DNA from: Gluconobacter cadivus
Lineage (GTDB): Bacteria; Pseudomonadota; Alphaproteobacteria; Acetobacterales; Acetobacteraceae
DNA: 64,000 nt
Direction: 5' to 3'
NCBI RefSeq assembly: GCF_015244745.1
Contig: NZ_JABCQI010000002.1
Span: 124,001 to 188,000 of the forward strand
Under the pieces are notes generated by a model, which saw nothing but the letters and a program-made list of their open reading frames with translations, was not told where the DNA came from and did no database searches. The position numbers and the translations under genes were made by a program. Position 1 is the first letter of the stretch. Each line of letters starts with the position of its first letter. Of the stretch, positions 26,950-36,664 are shown in pieces.

Positions 26950-27537
26950 TTAAGAGCCATTACCAGCTGGCGCAGAAGATCGCGCTGGCGGGTCTGAACT
27001 CTCGGGAGGCAAGGTCGATGTCAGAATAACTTCTGCCACAGGCCCGGAAATTCCATGAGCCGTGATGGAAAGCTGAAGATGCACAGCACCTTGTTCATAG
27101 GCAAAAATTTTCTGAGCCGCACCACGCTGCGGATCCTGCTGCTGCAGGAGAAGGTTGAGCGTGGCATGGCGGGCCAGAAGCTGATCCCGCAATTCCGTTT
27201 GAACGTTCGCGACGTTTCCCTGCCGCATCACGACCTGACAATACCCTTTGTCGAGCGACACAAGAGCCATCTGTCCATAGACCGTACTGGCCACATAAAC
27301 ACGTCCCTGATTGCCGTGCAGAAACCCCTCCCGCGTCGGGGGCGGTCCTTCAGGAAGGTGATAGCGTGCAGCCCATTCCCGCAAACCGGAAGGGTTACCC
27401 GTAAAGGAAAGACAGCTCTGACCAAATAGACCCACAGCATTCGCCGCCCCCAAATCGCGGGCTGAGGCCGGAACGCAGAACAGAAGAGCGACAAGAACGG
27501 AGGTCGGCCCGATTATTCCGCAAAATCTTAATGTCAT
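26950..27537 (-). CDS. Exported hypothetical protein
   Basis: A 195-aa protein with a Sec signal peptide (ending VPASARD). Mature part holds three Cys (FGQSCLSF; GYCQVV and one in the signal), an FxxxCL...REWAARYHLPEGPPPTREGFLHG segment, and a Pro/Ser-rich C-terminal tail. The arrangement of a first Cys, W-A-x2-xLP, G-x-VY and D-x-GYCQVV resembles small secreted proteins annotated as NMCC_0638-like, but I cannot confirm this. Convergent with the retropepsin-like gene, 15 bp apart. Confidence 0.65.
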   Translation of the reverse strand: MTLRFCGIIGPTSVLVALLFCVPASARDLGAANAVGLFGQSCLSFTGNPSGLREWAARYHLPEGPPPTREGFLHGNQGRVYVASTVYGQMALVSLDKGYCQVVMRQGNVANVQTELRDQLLARHATLNLLLQQQDPQRGAAQKIFAYEQGAVHLQLSITAHGISGPVAEVILTSTLPPESSDPPARSSAPAGNGS

Positions 27538-27669
27538 GGTCCCTCTTTCTTTCCTTCACCACTGACCGACATGTTACACTCCGAAACTGTTCACCAGAAA
27601 CCCGGAAAACCTTGCGGAAATTCCATAAATCAGCTGGGCATGCCTTGAACTGACCCTCAGAAATAAAAA

Positions 27670-27697
27670 AAAGCTCCTCCCGCAAAGGAGGAGCTTT
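27670..27697 (-). terminator. Intrinsic terminator of the PsiF-like gene
   Basis: Stem aaagctcctcc/ggaggagcttt (27670-27680, 27687-27697) with a 6-base loop; on the minus strand it runs into a long T-tract (aaaaaaa on plus at 27664-27670). Confidence 0.88.
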
Positions 27698-27728
27698 CAG
27701 GCCGATAAGGCTCGACTAAGGTGTCAGA

Positions 27729-28274
27729 TCATTCGCCCTTGAGGCGGGAATTGCACTGCGACCAGTAGCCGCCGCCTTTCTGGATCCATTTCAGCGACCC
27801 ATTGCCGCCATTCGCCTTATTGGCGTTGTACTGGGCGACGCAGGTCTTCTGGCGGGCGCGGCCGGCGGAGAGTTTGCTGAACTCGGGGGAAATGGCGGTC
27901 GGGAACACGACATTACCCGAGGACGCAACGGCAGCCTTCGGAGCGATCGGGGCTTTCGTACCAGCCGGAGACGAGTCCGCAGGGGCGGCGCTTGCAGGAG
28001 CGGCTGGGGCCGTCGTGGTCGGAGCCGTTGTCGGGGCAGCAGCGGCAGGCGTTGTGCTGGCTGCAGCAGCCGGAGCAGCGGTCTTGGCCGTATCGCCACA
28101 GGAAGCGGCCTTGAATGCCTTGTAGGACTGGCCGTTCAGGGAGCCGTTCTGCTTGGCCGTCTTGAACGCGGCATGGCATTCCTTGGCGGTCAGGGCGTGC
28201 GCAGGTGCAACGCTCAGACCTGCGGCCAGCAGGGCGGCGAGGGAGAGGCCGGAAAAGGCTTTTGTAAACGTCAT
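27729..28274 (-). CDS. PsiF-like exported protein with Ala/Pro-rich linker
   Basis: A 181-aa protein with a signal peptide (MTFTKAFSGLSLAALLAAGLSVAPAHA). Two Cys-paired modules flank a ~70-residue Ala/Pro/Thr linker: an N-terminal LTAKECHAAFKTAKQNGSL...FKAASC unit that resembles a PsiF repeat, and a C-terminal RQKTCVAQYNANKANGG...WSQCNSRLK unit. Codons upstream of 28274 are open but lack a better start. It is a low-complexity periplasmic protein of unknown role, ended by a strong terminator and 73 bp downstream of amtB. Confidence 0.7.
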   Translation of the reverse strand: MTFTKAFSGLSLAALLAAGLSVAPAHALTAKECHAAFKTAKQNGSLNGQSYKAFKAASCGDTAKTAAPAAAASTTPAAAAPTTAPTTTAPAAPASAAPADSSPAGTKAPIAPKAAVASSGNVVFPTAISPEFSKLSAGRARQKTCVAQYNANKANGGNGSLKWIQKGGGYWSQCNSRLKGE

Positions 28275-28347
28275 GCAGAAAGAACCTTCATTCTGAAATC
28301 GGCGGGAGATAAAAGCCCCCCGCAGCTTGAGCGTCAGAGAAGCGCGA

Positions 28348-29621
28348 TCAGTTGATGCGCTCACCGTGCAGAACCATGTCGAGACCTTCACGCTCTTCGT
28401 CCGGCGACACCCTCAGGCCCATCGCCAGATCCAGAACCTTCAGAATCACGGTTGTCATGATAACACACCAGACAATCGTCACCCCTACGGCCTCGGCCTG
28501 CGCGATGACCTGATGGACACTAGCAACCGTTCCAGCCGGGTTGGACGCCGTGGCCGAGAGCGGACCATAGGCAAACGCACCCGTCAGAATGGCGCCGATG
28601 ATGCCGCCCGTGCCATGAACGCCGAACGCATCGAGGCTGTCATCGTAGCCAAAACGATGCTTGAGCCATGTGGCGCTCCAGAAGCATCCCGCCCCGGCAA
28701 TCAGGCCGATGACGACCGCACTTCCCGGTAGTACGAAACCCGCCGCAGGGGTGATGGCGACCAGACCGGCCACCGCGCCCGAAATGATGCCCAGAGCCGT
28801 CGGCTTGCCCGTCCGCGCCCATTCGACAACCATCCACGCCACACCACCCGCAGCCGCCGCGACCTGCGTCGTCAGCATCGCCATACCCGCACGGCCATTG
28901 GCGCCCAGAGCAGACCCGGCATTGAAGCCGAACCAGCCCACCCAGAGCAGGGACGCGCCGATAATGGCGTAGGTCAGATTAAAGGGCGAAAAATCTTCAT
29001 GCCCCAGCCCCTTGCGACGCCCAAGAATGATGGCACAGACCAGACCGGCCACACCGGAATTGATGTGCACGACCGTCCCGCCCGCAAAGTCCACCGCACC
29101 AAGCCCCGCGACCCAGCCGGTCGGGCTCCACACCCAGTGCGCGACCGGGGCATAAACGAGCAGAAGCCACGCCACGCTAAACAGGCACATGGCGGAGAAC
29201 TTCATACGATCCGCATAGCCGCCCGTAATCAGCGCCGGGGTGATGACGGCAAACGTCATTTGGAACATCATGAAGACGCTCTCGGGGATCGTCATCGTCA
29301 CGGCGGCGGGGGTTCCGGCGCCCAGCGTGAAGGCGGAATCGACGCCTGCGCGGAAATTATCCGCCACGCCATGCAGCATGACGCGCGACAGATCCCCGAT
29401 CCACGGCGAGCCGGTCGAGAACGCAAGGCTATAGCCCGCGACCATCCAGACGAGGCTGGCAATGCAGCAGATCATGAAAGACTGGATCAGCGTCGCCAGC
29501 ACGTTTTTCTTGCGAACCATGCCGCCATAGAACAGCGCCAGACCGGGAATGGTCATCATCAGCACGAAAGCCGTACTGACGAGCATCCAGGCCGTATCGC
29601 CCGTATCGATGGGCGCGCGCA

Positions 29622-29622
<1 letters not shown>
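28348..29622 (-). CDS. amtB: Ammonium transporter AmtB
   Basis: Trimeric ammonia channel of the inner membrane, 424 aa with 11 predicted TM helices. Family signatures include LFYGGMVRKKNVLATL, the FDFAGGTVVHINSGVAGLV-like segment (here AVDFAGGTVVHINSGVAG, containing the first pore His) and DSLDAFGVHGTGGIIGAI (second pore His). Start ATG at 29622 overlaps the glnK stop (TGATG), the conserved glnK-amtB coupling in which P-II plugs the channel when nitrogen is plentiful. Confidence 0.95.
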
Positions 29623-29996
<374 letters not shown>

Positions 29997-30098
29997 TCAG
30001 AGTATGCCTCAGATCATGCCAGTCTCATAATGATATTGGCAGCCTGATCATGCCGTTCGTGTTGAAATTCCCATGACGCGTTGCCTGAACGCTTCGCC

Positions 30099-31322
30099 TC
30101 AGGCACGTCCCGGCATTGCGGCGGGTGGCGAGCCCGGCATATCGGGGCCGCGATAGGGACCATCCTGCGGCCGGTTGACCGGCGGGGCGACCAGAGCATC
30201 CGGCCAGGCGTTCTGATCCGGCGCACCCGAGACGATGGCCGTGCGACCACGCGGCAGACATTCCGGCATTTCCAGACGCAGGCGACGCAACATGCGCTCG
30301 CGGATGTCGCAGGCCAGATTCCACATCGAGTCCGCATCGGGTGCCCCTGCGATCAAACGGATGGACATGACCTGCGCATTGCTGTCCGCGATCTGACAAC
30401 CGATGGAGGTCTTGTCCTGATCCCAGTCCGGACATTTGGCCAGTTCCTCGAAATACATCTCCCGCAGGCGATCAACCGGCGTCTGGTAGTCCAGCCACAG
30501 GAACAGCGAGGCGATCAGGGACGGCGAACTGTGCGTCCAGTTCTGGAATGGATTTTCAAGGAAATACGAGATCGGCACGATATAGCGGCGGCGATCCCAC
30601 GTCCGCAGAACAACATAGGTCGCGTTGATTTCCTCCACCCACGCCCAGTCTCCGTTGAGGATCAGCATGTCTTCCATGCGGATGGGCTGGGTGACGGCAA
30701 TCTGGATGCCCGCGATCAGATTCGTCAGGGCCGGACGGGCCGACAGACCGACGATCAGGGATGCCGCACCAGCAGACGCAAACAGCGACACGCCGAATTT
30801 CTGCACCGAGTGAAACACCATCAACGAGGACGCGACCGTCAGCACACCGAAAGAAATCTCGATCAGACGGCGCAGAACTCGGATCTGCGTCTGGTGCGAG
30901 CGGACCGAGATATCATCCATATGCTCCTTGGCGCTGATTCGCGTCAGATACTGATCCGTCAGCAGGCGGAACGTCCGGATGATGCCAAAGCCAAGATTGA
31001 GAATGAAAAGGCAAATGAAGACCTGTTCCAGAAACGAGGTCGTTGCATCCGTAAAGCCGATCGTGGCCTGAAGGGCGGCACTGGCGGCAATGATCATCAG
31101 ACCATTGCGGATAGGCGCCCGCAGCCGCGCAATAATGGCATGAATGAACTGGACACGTCGCAGCCCCGGCAGCCGCGGGAGGGCATCCGTAATGATGCGG
31201 CTGGACAGCAGCGCGATACCCGCCGCGAACACCAGAATCAGAATCGAGCCCAGCGGAGCCGGAAGCCAGTCCAGCAGATGCCCGATCCGTCTGATGGACC
31301 TGACGTAAGAGTTTTCAATCAT
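30099..31322 (-). CDS. MscS family mechanosensitive ion channel
   Basis: Inner-membrane channel of 407 aa. Several TM helices (~22-160) precede the pore-lining TM3 region (FASAGAASLIVGLSARPALTNLIAG, Gly/Ala-rich as in MscS), then the beta domain (GDWAWVEEINATYVVLRTWDRRRYIVPISYFLENPFQNW) and the alpha/beta C-terminal domain. A ~40-residue Pro/Gly-rich tail (~365-407) extends past the normal end. It probably gates in response to membrane tension upon osmotic downshift. Monocistronic; 129 bp separate its end from glnK. Confidence 0.9.
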   Translation of the reverse strand: MIENSYVRSIRRIGHLLDWLPAPLGSILILVFAAGIALLSSRIITDALPRLPGLRRVQFIHAIIARLRAPIRNGLMIIAASAALQATIGFTDATTSFLEQVFICLFILNLGFGIIRTFRLLTDQYLTRISAKEHMDDISVRSHQTQIRVLRRLIEISFGVLTVASSLMVFHSVQKFGVSLFASAGAASLIVGLSARPALTNLIAGIQIAVTQPIRMEDMLILNGDWAWVEEINATYVVLRTWDRRRYIVPISYFLENPFQNWTHSSPSLIASLFLWLDYQTPVDRLREMYFEELAKCPDWDQDKTSIGCQIADSNAQVMSIRLIAGAPDADSMWNLACDIRERMLRRLRLEMPECLPRGRTAIVSGAPDQNAWPDALVAPPVNRPQDGPYRGPDMPGSPPAAMPGRA

Positions 31323-31589
31323 GCGTTCTGCGGTTCCTTATCTTCTTGCTGTCTGGCGCGGGTCTCCGCAAGACAACATCATCCGCCGCAGATCGTTCCC
31401 GAATCGCGTACGCGGATTGAAATCATTCAGGAGCGTGGCTGTCGAATTCCCTTCGGTGAAAGCACAGAAGCCTCACATGGAGGACCACAACACCCATTTT
31501 TCACATGAAGAAGACAGTTTGACTATGGACCACAGATCCGTTTTCAGTCTGTCTTGAACGCTATAGTTCAGAAATTCAAGGATGCCTCC

Positions 31590-32267
31590 ATGGGGTACAA
31601 TCTAGAGATTACGCGTAACCCCATCTGGTCTGGCAGACCCGGCAAACCCCTGTTGCTGGAAGAGTGGTTCGACGTCATCCAGAAGGATGACGAACTCCAG
31701 TTCGCCGTATCGAGCCAGCCAAAAAAATATCCGACAAAGGACGCGGAATGGCTCAATCATCCCACCGCCTCCAAAAAGCCGGAAGACACATTGTTCTACT
31801 GGGCAGGAAACGCCATCAGCTGCAAATATCCCGATGAACCGCAGATGGCTAAAATGGTCCAGATCAGCCGTCGCCTCAAAGCCGTTGTCGTTGGCGACAA
31901 TGGCGAACGCTACGATCTGGATCCGAACGGCAAGGTCGTGGTCGACGAGAAAGCGCCTGCGGACCTTCCGCGACCCATGGTTTACGGCGCAGGGGCGCGG
32001 TCCTGCGCGGATTTCACACAGGCCATCACCGACGCGGCATCCCCCAAAAGCGTCATATTCTACAACTGGTATCTCGGGGTAGTAACGGCCGTTAACGGCG
32101 CCCGCCACCAGGACGGAAGGAGCGTTATGACACTTGATCTAAACGCCGAAGTGGTGCGCGAGGATCAAACCTTTCTCGCCCAATACTGCCGGGAACACCC
32201 CGAACGCAGTTTCCATCAGGCTGCCCTCACGCTGCTTCAGATGCGTCTCGCCCGCTGCCCCCCATAA
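31590..32267 (+). CDS. Two-domain hypothetical protein (MGYxLxITR domain + Rap1a/HdeA-like domain)
   Basis: A 225-aa protein. Residues 1-~125 begin MGYNLEITRNPIWSG, with LLLEEWFDVIQKDDEL and YWAGNAISCKYPD, matching a small cytosolic domain seen at the N-terminus of many hypothetical proteins; I know of no function for it. Residues ~140-225 (SCADFTQAI, FYNWYLGVVTAVNGAR, YCREHPERSFHQAALTLL) have the Cys/W-x-GY/Cys pattern of exported Rap1a/HdeA-like helical proteins, yet there is no signal peptide. The ATG at 31590 has AAGGA at good spacing; a TTG 12 codons upstream is an alternative. The 267 bp upstream (31323-31589) hold a TTGACT at 31517 and nothing else clear. Confidence 0.6.
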   Translation: MGYNLEITRNPIWSGRPGKPLLLEEWFDVIQKDDELQFAVSSQPKKYPTKDAEWLNHPTASKKPEDTLFYWAGNAISCKYPDEPQMAKMVQISRRLKAVVVGDNGERYDLDPNGKVVVDEKAPADLPRPMVYGAGARSCADFTQAITDAASPKSVIFYNWYLGVVTAVNGARHQDGRSVMTLDLNAEVVREDQTFLAQYCREHPERSFHQAALTLLQMRLARCPP

Positions 32268-32321
32268 GGAAAGCGCCCCCTTCCGCTCAAACCCTCGCAG
32301 GAGTAGGACAGGGGCAGGGAG

Positions 32322-33539
32322 ATGAGTACGATGAAAAAAACCCATTACGACCTCTGCATCAACGGCGCCGGCCCTGTGGGCGCTACGCTGGCGTGTCGTC
32401 TGGCGGCAGAGGGCGTGCGCGTCCTGCTCATCGACCGCAATGCCCTGCCCGGCATGGAAGATCCTGCTCTGGACGGGCGGGCCTATGCCATCGCGGAAGG
32501 CTCCCGCCGGATGCTCGCGGACGCAGGCATCTGGGACAATCTGCCCAACGTAGCCCAGCCGATCCACGAAATCCGTGTTGCGGACGGACGCCCGCATGAG
32601 GCCCCCTCCCCGCTGACATTGCATTTTGGCCCGGAAGACGCCCCCGAAGGCCAAAGCTTCGGCTGGATGGTCGAAGCGCGGGACCTGCGGCTTGCGATCA
32701 ACCAGACGCTGAAGCAGTACGACACGCTTGATGTGCAGGCGCCGGATCTGGGAACCTTCACGTTCCATCCGGATCATGTCTCCATCCGTCTGGCCTCAGG
32801 CAACACCGTGACGGCAAAACTGGCCGTCGCTGCGGAAGGACGCCGTTCCCCGCTGCGTCGTCAGGCACGGATCGGCCTGACCAAGATTCCGTATAACGAG
32901 TACGGTATCGTCGCGACGATCGCGCATGAAAAGCCGCATCATGGCGTGGCGCTCGAACATTTCCTGCCGGAAGGTCCGTTCGCACGCCTGCCCATGCCCG
33001 GCACCGCCGAACATCCGCACCGTTCCGCCATCGTCTGGGCCGAAGGCGAAGGCCGCGCCCAGCGCTTCCACGATTTGCCGAACGAGATTTTCGCCCGCGA
33101 AATCAAGGCCCGCATGGCGGACGAGGATCTGGGCGAGATCACCCCGACCGGCCGTCGCTGGATCTATCCGCTCTCGGCACAGTATGCCCACAGCTATATC
33201 GGTCCGCGCCTCGCTCTGGCCGGTGACGCCGCGCACGGCATCCATCCGATCGCAGGGCAAGGCCTGAATATCGGGTTCCGGGACGTGATCTCGCTCGCAG
33301 ACCTGCTGATCGAGGCACATCGCAATCGCAAGGACATGGGCAGCCGCGAGCTTCTCGTCCGGTATCAGCGCAACACGCGCCCCGGCAACATGGCAATGCT
33401 GGCCGCCACGGACGCGCTCGAACGCCTATTCGGCAACGACAATCCGGTCCTGCGCCGCCTGCGCGATATCGGCATCGCGAGCGTCCAGCGTTTCCCCGCC
33501 CTGCGCCGGGCCTTCGTCCGAAAGGCCATGGGCGTATGA
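32322..33539 (+). CDS. UbiH/UbiF/COQ6 family FAD-dependent hydroxylase
   Basis: Flavoprotein monooxygenase of 405 aa, probably hydroxylating the ubiquinone ring; acetic acid bacteria depend on ubiquinone for membrane dehydrogenase chains. The FAD-binding GxGxxG is GAGPVGATLACRLA, the family motif DGRAYAIAEGSRRML follows, and the second FAD motif is LALAGDAAHGIHPIAGQGLNIGFRDV. Which ring position it acts on (UbiH, UbiF, UbiI or UbiM type) cannot be read from sequence. It overlaps cysE by ATGA. Confidence 0.88.
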   Translation: MSTMKKTHYDLCINGAGPVGATLACRLAAEGVRVLLIDRNALPGMEDPALDGRAYAIAEGSRRMLADAGIWDNLPNVAQPIHEIRVADGRPHEAPSPLTLHFGPEDAPEGQSFGWMVEARDLRLAINQTLKQYDTLDVQAPDLGTFTFHPDHVSIRLASGNTVTAKLAVAAEGRRSPLRRQARIGLTKIPYNEYGIVATIAHEKPHHGVALEHFLPEGPFARLPMPGTAEHPHRSAIVWAEGEGRAQRFHDLPNEIFAREIKARMADEDLGEITPTGRRWIYPLSAQYAHSYIGPRLALAGDAAHGIHPIAGQGLNIGFRDVISLADLLIEAHRNRKDMGSRELLVRYQRNTRPGNMAMLAATDALERLFGNDNPVLRRLRDIGIASVQRFPALRRAFVRKAMGV

Positions 33540-34315
33540 CGGAAGCCATCATCGAAACGCCCTTCGAAAGAACATCGGACCTCACAGCCTTCTGGCACGA
33601 CATGCAGTCGCAGGCCTGCAGTTGCCATGACCCGCTGATTCAGGACGTGTTTTCCACCAATATCGGAGACCATCCGGATTTTGCATCCGCACTGGCCTCC
33701 CTGCTGGGCACAAAACTTGCGGACCGCTCCATCCCGGCCACGACGATCACCCGTCTCGTCGCCTCGATCCTAAGTGCCGATCCCGATATCGCCGAAGCAG
33801 CGGCAGCAGACATTCTCGCGACCTATGACCGCGACCCGGCCTGCCCGGACCTCGTCACGCCCTTCCTGTTCTTCAAGGGATGGCAGGCGCTTCAGGCCTA
33901 CCGGATCTCGCATCATCTCTGGACGAAGGGCCGTCAGCATCTGGCCCATCATTTCCAGAGCCGGATCAACGAGCTTTTCGCCATCGATATTCACCCCGCG
34001 GCCCGTCTGGGGCGACGGCTGAGCATCGACCACGGCACGGGGATCGTCATTGGCGAAACCTGCATCGTCGAAGATGACGTCTCGCTGTTTCAGGATGTCA
34101 CGCTGGGCGGCACGGGCAAGCTGAGCGGCAACCGTCACCCCATCGTGCGGCGCGGTGCCATGATCGGCGCTGGAGCCAGAATCCTCGGGCGTCTCGTGAT
34201 CGGAGAATATGCCAGGATCGGCGCGGCTTCGGTGGTGCTTGAAGATATCCCGGCCTATTCCACCGCCGTCGGCAATCCGGCACGGATCGTGGGCACCACA
34301 CCCCGCCCGGCATAA
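33536..34315 (+). CDS. cysE: Serine O-acetyltransferase (CysE/EpsC type)
   Basis: Left-handed beta-helix acetyltransferase making O-acetylserine for cysteine synthesis, 259 aa. The N-terminal helical domain (~20-140) is followed by hexapeptide repeats: DIHPAARLGRRLSIDHGTG, IVIGETCIVEDDVSLFQDVTLGG, the catalytic His in DHGTG and GARILGRLVIG. The C-terminal IPAYSTAVGNPARIVG is typical. It starts with ATG at 33536 inside the end of the hydroxylase gene, so it is coupled to it. Confidence 0.93.
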   Translation: MTEAIIETPFERTSDLTAFWHDMQSQACSCHDPLIQDVFSTNIGDHPDFASALASLLGTKLADRSIPATTITRLVASILSADPDIAEAAAADILATYDRDPACPDLVTPFLFFKGWQALQAYRISHHLWTKGRQHLAHHFQSRINELFAIDIHPAARLGRRLSIDHGTGIVIGETCIVEDDVSLFQDVTLGGTGKLSGNRHPIVRRGAMIGAGARILGRLVIGEYARIGAASVVLEDIPAYSTAVGNPARIVGTTPRPA

Positions 34316-34323
34316 AGCATTCA

Positions 34324-34349
34324 GGGTCCGGAGCCTGCGCCCCGGACCC
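34324..34349. terminator. Hairpin between convergent cysE and aldose epimerase genes
   Basis: gggtccgg/ccggaccc (34324-34331, 34342-34349), 8-bp stem with 10-base loop, followed on plus by cgaagtctttt. It sits 9 bp after the cysE stop and just before the stop of the minus-strand gene, so it may serve both. Confidence 0.6.
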
Positions 34350-34358
34350 CGAAGTCTT

Positions 34359-35519
34359 TTACTTGTTCGAGAACTTGAAAATCGTCGTGTAATCGAACGT
34401 CTGGCCCGGCTTGAGTTCAGTCGTCGGGAAAGACGGATGGTTCGGGCTGTCGGGGTAATGCTCAGCCTCGAACGCAATCGCGTCGCCCTGACGATAGGCA
34501 TGACCGGACACCCCGGCATAACCGCCATCCAGCGAGTTGGACGTATAAACCTGAAGCCCCGGCTGGTTCGTCAGGATTTCCATGCTGCGGCCCGAACGCG
34601 GATCATAGACCTTGCCCGCCAGACGCGGCGCCTGACCGGACGGCCCGTTGACGACCCAGTTCATGTCATAACCACGCGCATACATCATCTGCTGGTCGTT
34701 GCTGCGCAGACGATCGCCGATGACGGTCGGCTTGCTGAAATCGAGCGGCGTCCCGGCGACAGGCGCAATCTGGCCGGTCGGGATGGATGTGCTGTCGGTC
34801 GGCGTGAAGCCATCCGCGTTGATCTGAAGGATTTCCGGCTCGATGGAGCCCGAACCTTCACCGTTCAGATTCCAGTAGCTGTGATTCGTCAGGTTCAGAA
34901 CCGTCGGCGCATCGGTCGTGGCGACATAGTGCAGCAACAGGGCGTTGTCCGTACCCAGCGTATAGGTCACATGCGTCGTCAGCTTGCCGGGAAAGCCCTG
35001 ATCGCCGTCCGGGCTGACCAGCTTGAGCGTCACATACGCGCCATTGTCGTTGGTGCCGGTCTTCTCGATCGTCCAGACGTTCTTGTCGAAGCCCTTCTTA
35101 CCGCCATGCAGGGCATTCGGCGGAGCCGTCACATCCGTATGGTAAATCTTGCCGTCCACGGGAAAGCTGCCGCCTGCCAGACGATTTGCGTAACGACCGA
35201 TGATGGCGCCGAAGAACAGACCGCCCTTCGCGCTATCAACCGTGTAGCCCTTCAGATTGTCGAACCCGAGAACCACGTCCTGAATATGCCCTTCGCGATC
35301 CGGTGTCTCGACGGACTGAATGATGCCGCCATAGGTGATGATGCGGGCCGTGGTGCCGAGACCGTTCTTCAGGGTCACGATCCGCACGGGCTTGCCATCC
35401 GGCGTGTTGCCCCAGGGCTGATTGGCCACGGTAGGGTGTGCCTGCGCCACACCGGCACTCAGAGCCAGAGCTGCGACAGTGGCGAGAAACGTACCCTTCG
35501 AGCCGAAGAATCTGGACAT
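34359..35519 (-). CDS. Exported aldose 1-epimerase (mutarotase)
   Basis: Galactose mutarotase family enzyme of 386 aa interconverting alpha and beta aldose anomers. Catalytic His is in the NALHGGKKGFDKNVW segment and NLTNHSYWNLNGEG; the catalytic Glu is in IAFEAEHYPDSPNHPSFP. The ATG at 35519 is preceded by GGGAGG and opens a signal peptide (FLATVAALALSAGVAQAH), so it acts in the periplasm, where acetic acid bacteria oxidise sugars with membrane-bound dehydrogenases. An upstream frame extension lacks support. Confidence 0.92.
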   Translation of the reverse strand: MSRFFGSKGTFLATVAALALSAGVAQAHPTVANQPWGNTPDGKPVRIVTLKNGLGTTARIITYGGIIQSVETPDREGHIQDVVLGFDNLKGYTVDSAKGGLFFGAIIGRYANRLAGGSFPVDGKIYHTDVTAPPNALHGGKKGFDKNVWTIEKTGTNDNGAYVTLKLVSPDGDQGFPGKLTTHVTYTLGTDNALLLHYVATTDAPTVLNLTNHSYWNLNGEGSGSIEPEILQINADGFTPTDSTSIPTGQIAPVAGTPLDFSKPTVIGDRLRSNDQQMMYARGYDMNWVVNGPSGQAPRLAGKVYDPRSGRSMEILTNQPGLQVYTSNSLDGGYAGVSGHAYRQGDAIAFEAEHYPDSPNHPSFPTTELKPGQTFDYTTIFKFSNK

Positions 35520-35829
35520 TGGAAACCTCCCGGGTGTTGAGTTGAGGCCACACTGATCCCAAAAATCCCGAAGGGTCAAAGCCCGGAAAGCAGCCAGAAA
35601 GCATCTGGATCGTTAAAGCATCTGGCCTCTTCAAACGCGCAGCATTTGCAGACATACAGGGATGCACGCTATCGGAGGATACGTTATGACTACGCCCCTC
35701 CGCAGTTTTCCGCGACGGATGGCGCGTGGCCGATCGGGGTTCATGGAGTCCTTCAGGGAACGGATTACGAAAATTTCCGTTTTCCGGTGACTTCTTCGTG
35801 AGCACTGGGCCGGGAAGGGTATTTTGGGG

Positions 35830-36654
35830 ATGGTTATGGACTTTCGGCAGGACGACAACGCAATCCGGGAGACGCGCTCACGCCGTGTGTCACGTCGCAG
35901 CAGAGCTCTTGCAGGTACGCTCGCCCTGCTGGCACTGGGCGCCTGTGGCTCACTCCGCCAGCCGCCCCCGACAGATCCGGATGATCTCGCGGATTACAAG
36001 GCCGCAAACGATCCCTACGAGCCCCTGAACCGCAAGATGTACAACGTCCAGATGTGGGCCTATCACAAGGTCCTGCGTCCGGTCGGCAAGGCATGGATCT
36101 GGGCCATTCCCAAGCCCGTGCGTCACTCCATTGCGAACATCAACGAAACCTGGCGCGAGCCTGCGGTCTTCTTTTCCGACGTTGGTGCAGGCAAGCCGCG
36201 CCGCGCGGGCGATGCCTTCATGCGCTTTGCAATCAACATGAGCGCAGGCGTTGGTGGTTTCTTCGATGTCGCAGGACTTGTCGGCTACAACCAGCATGAA
36301 ACCGATCCGGGCCTGACAATGGGCACCTGGGGTGTGGAGAGCGGGCCTTACCTGTTCATCCCGTTCGTCGGTCCGTCCAATTTCCGTGATGGTGCCGGTT
36401 ACGGCATCGGCCAGGGCCTGACGCCGATCAACTATGTGCCGCGCGGCTATGATCTGCTAACTTTCAACTGGGCTTATAACGTGGCCGGAACCATGGAAGG
36501 CTATGCCAGCTCCATCGACCAGATCGACCATGTCGAACAGGACAGTCTGGACCCGTACTCCTATATCCGGAGTGCATGGCAGCAGAACCGCCAGAGCCAG
36601 ATCGACACGATCAAGAACGACGACCGCGCCACGACCCCCGACTGGTACAACTGA
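35830..36654 (+). CDS. mlaA: MlaA/VacJ family outer-membrane lipoprotein
   Basis: Component of the Mla system that removes misplaced phospholipid from the outer leaflet. It has 274 aa. A lipobox (LLALGACGS) follows a long N-region with Arg-rich stretch; the mature domain begins DPYEPLNRKMYNVQ, the family signature, and contains FAINMSAGVGGFFDVAG and PYLFIPFVGPSNFRDG. AAGGG 10 nt before the ATG at 35830 supports that start; ATG at 35836 is an alternative. It is followed after 10 bp by mlaC; MlaFED are not here. Confidence 0.93.
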   Translation: MVMDFRQDDNAIRETRSRRVSRRSRALAGTLALLALGACGSLRQPPPTDPDDLADYKAANDPYEPLNRKMYNVQMWAYHKVLRPVGKAWIWAIPKPVRHSIANINETWREPAVFFSDVGAGKPRRAGDAFMRFAINMSAGVGGFFDVAGLVGYNQHETDPGLTMGTWGVESGPYLFIPFVGPSNFRDGAGYGIGQGLTPINYVPRGYDLLTFNWAYNVAGTMEGYASSIDQIDHVEQDSLDPYSYIRSAWQQNRQSQIDTIKNDDRATTPDWYN

Positions 36655-36664
36655 GGACAACGAC

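Noticed and set aside
30010-30060. Possible sigma-54 promoter upstream of glnK
   Set aside because: The TGGCATG half is present on minus, but the spacing and the -12 GC do not match the GG-N10-GC rule.
30081-31508. A 475-codon plus-strand frame opposite the MscS gene
   Set aside because: Composition (Arg/Gln/Asp-rich) is typical of an antisense shadow; the minus-strand channel is clear.
34209-35540. A 443-codon plus-strand frame opposite the aldose epimerase
   Set aside because: Shadow of galM-like gene and overlaps cysE; no supporting features.
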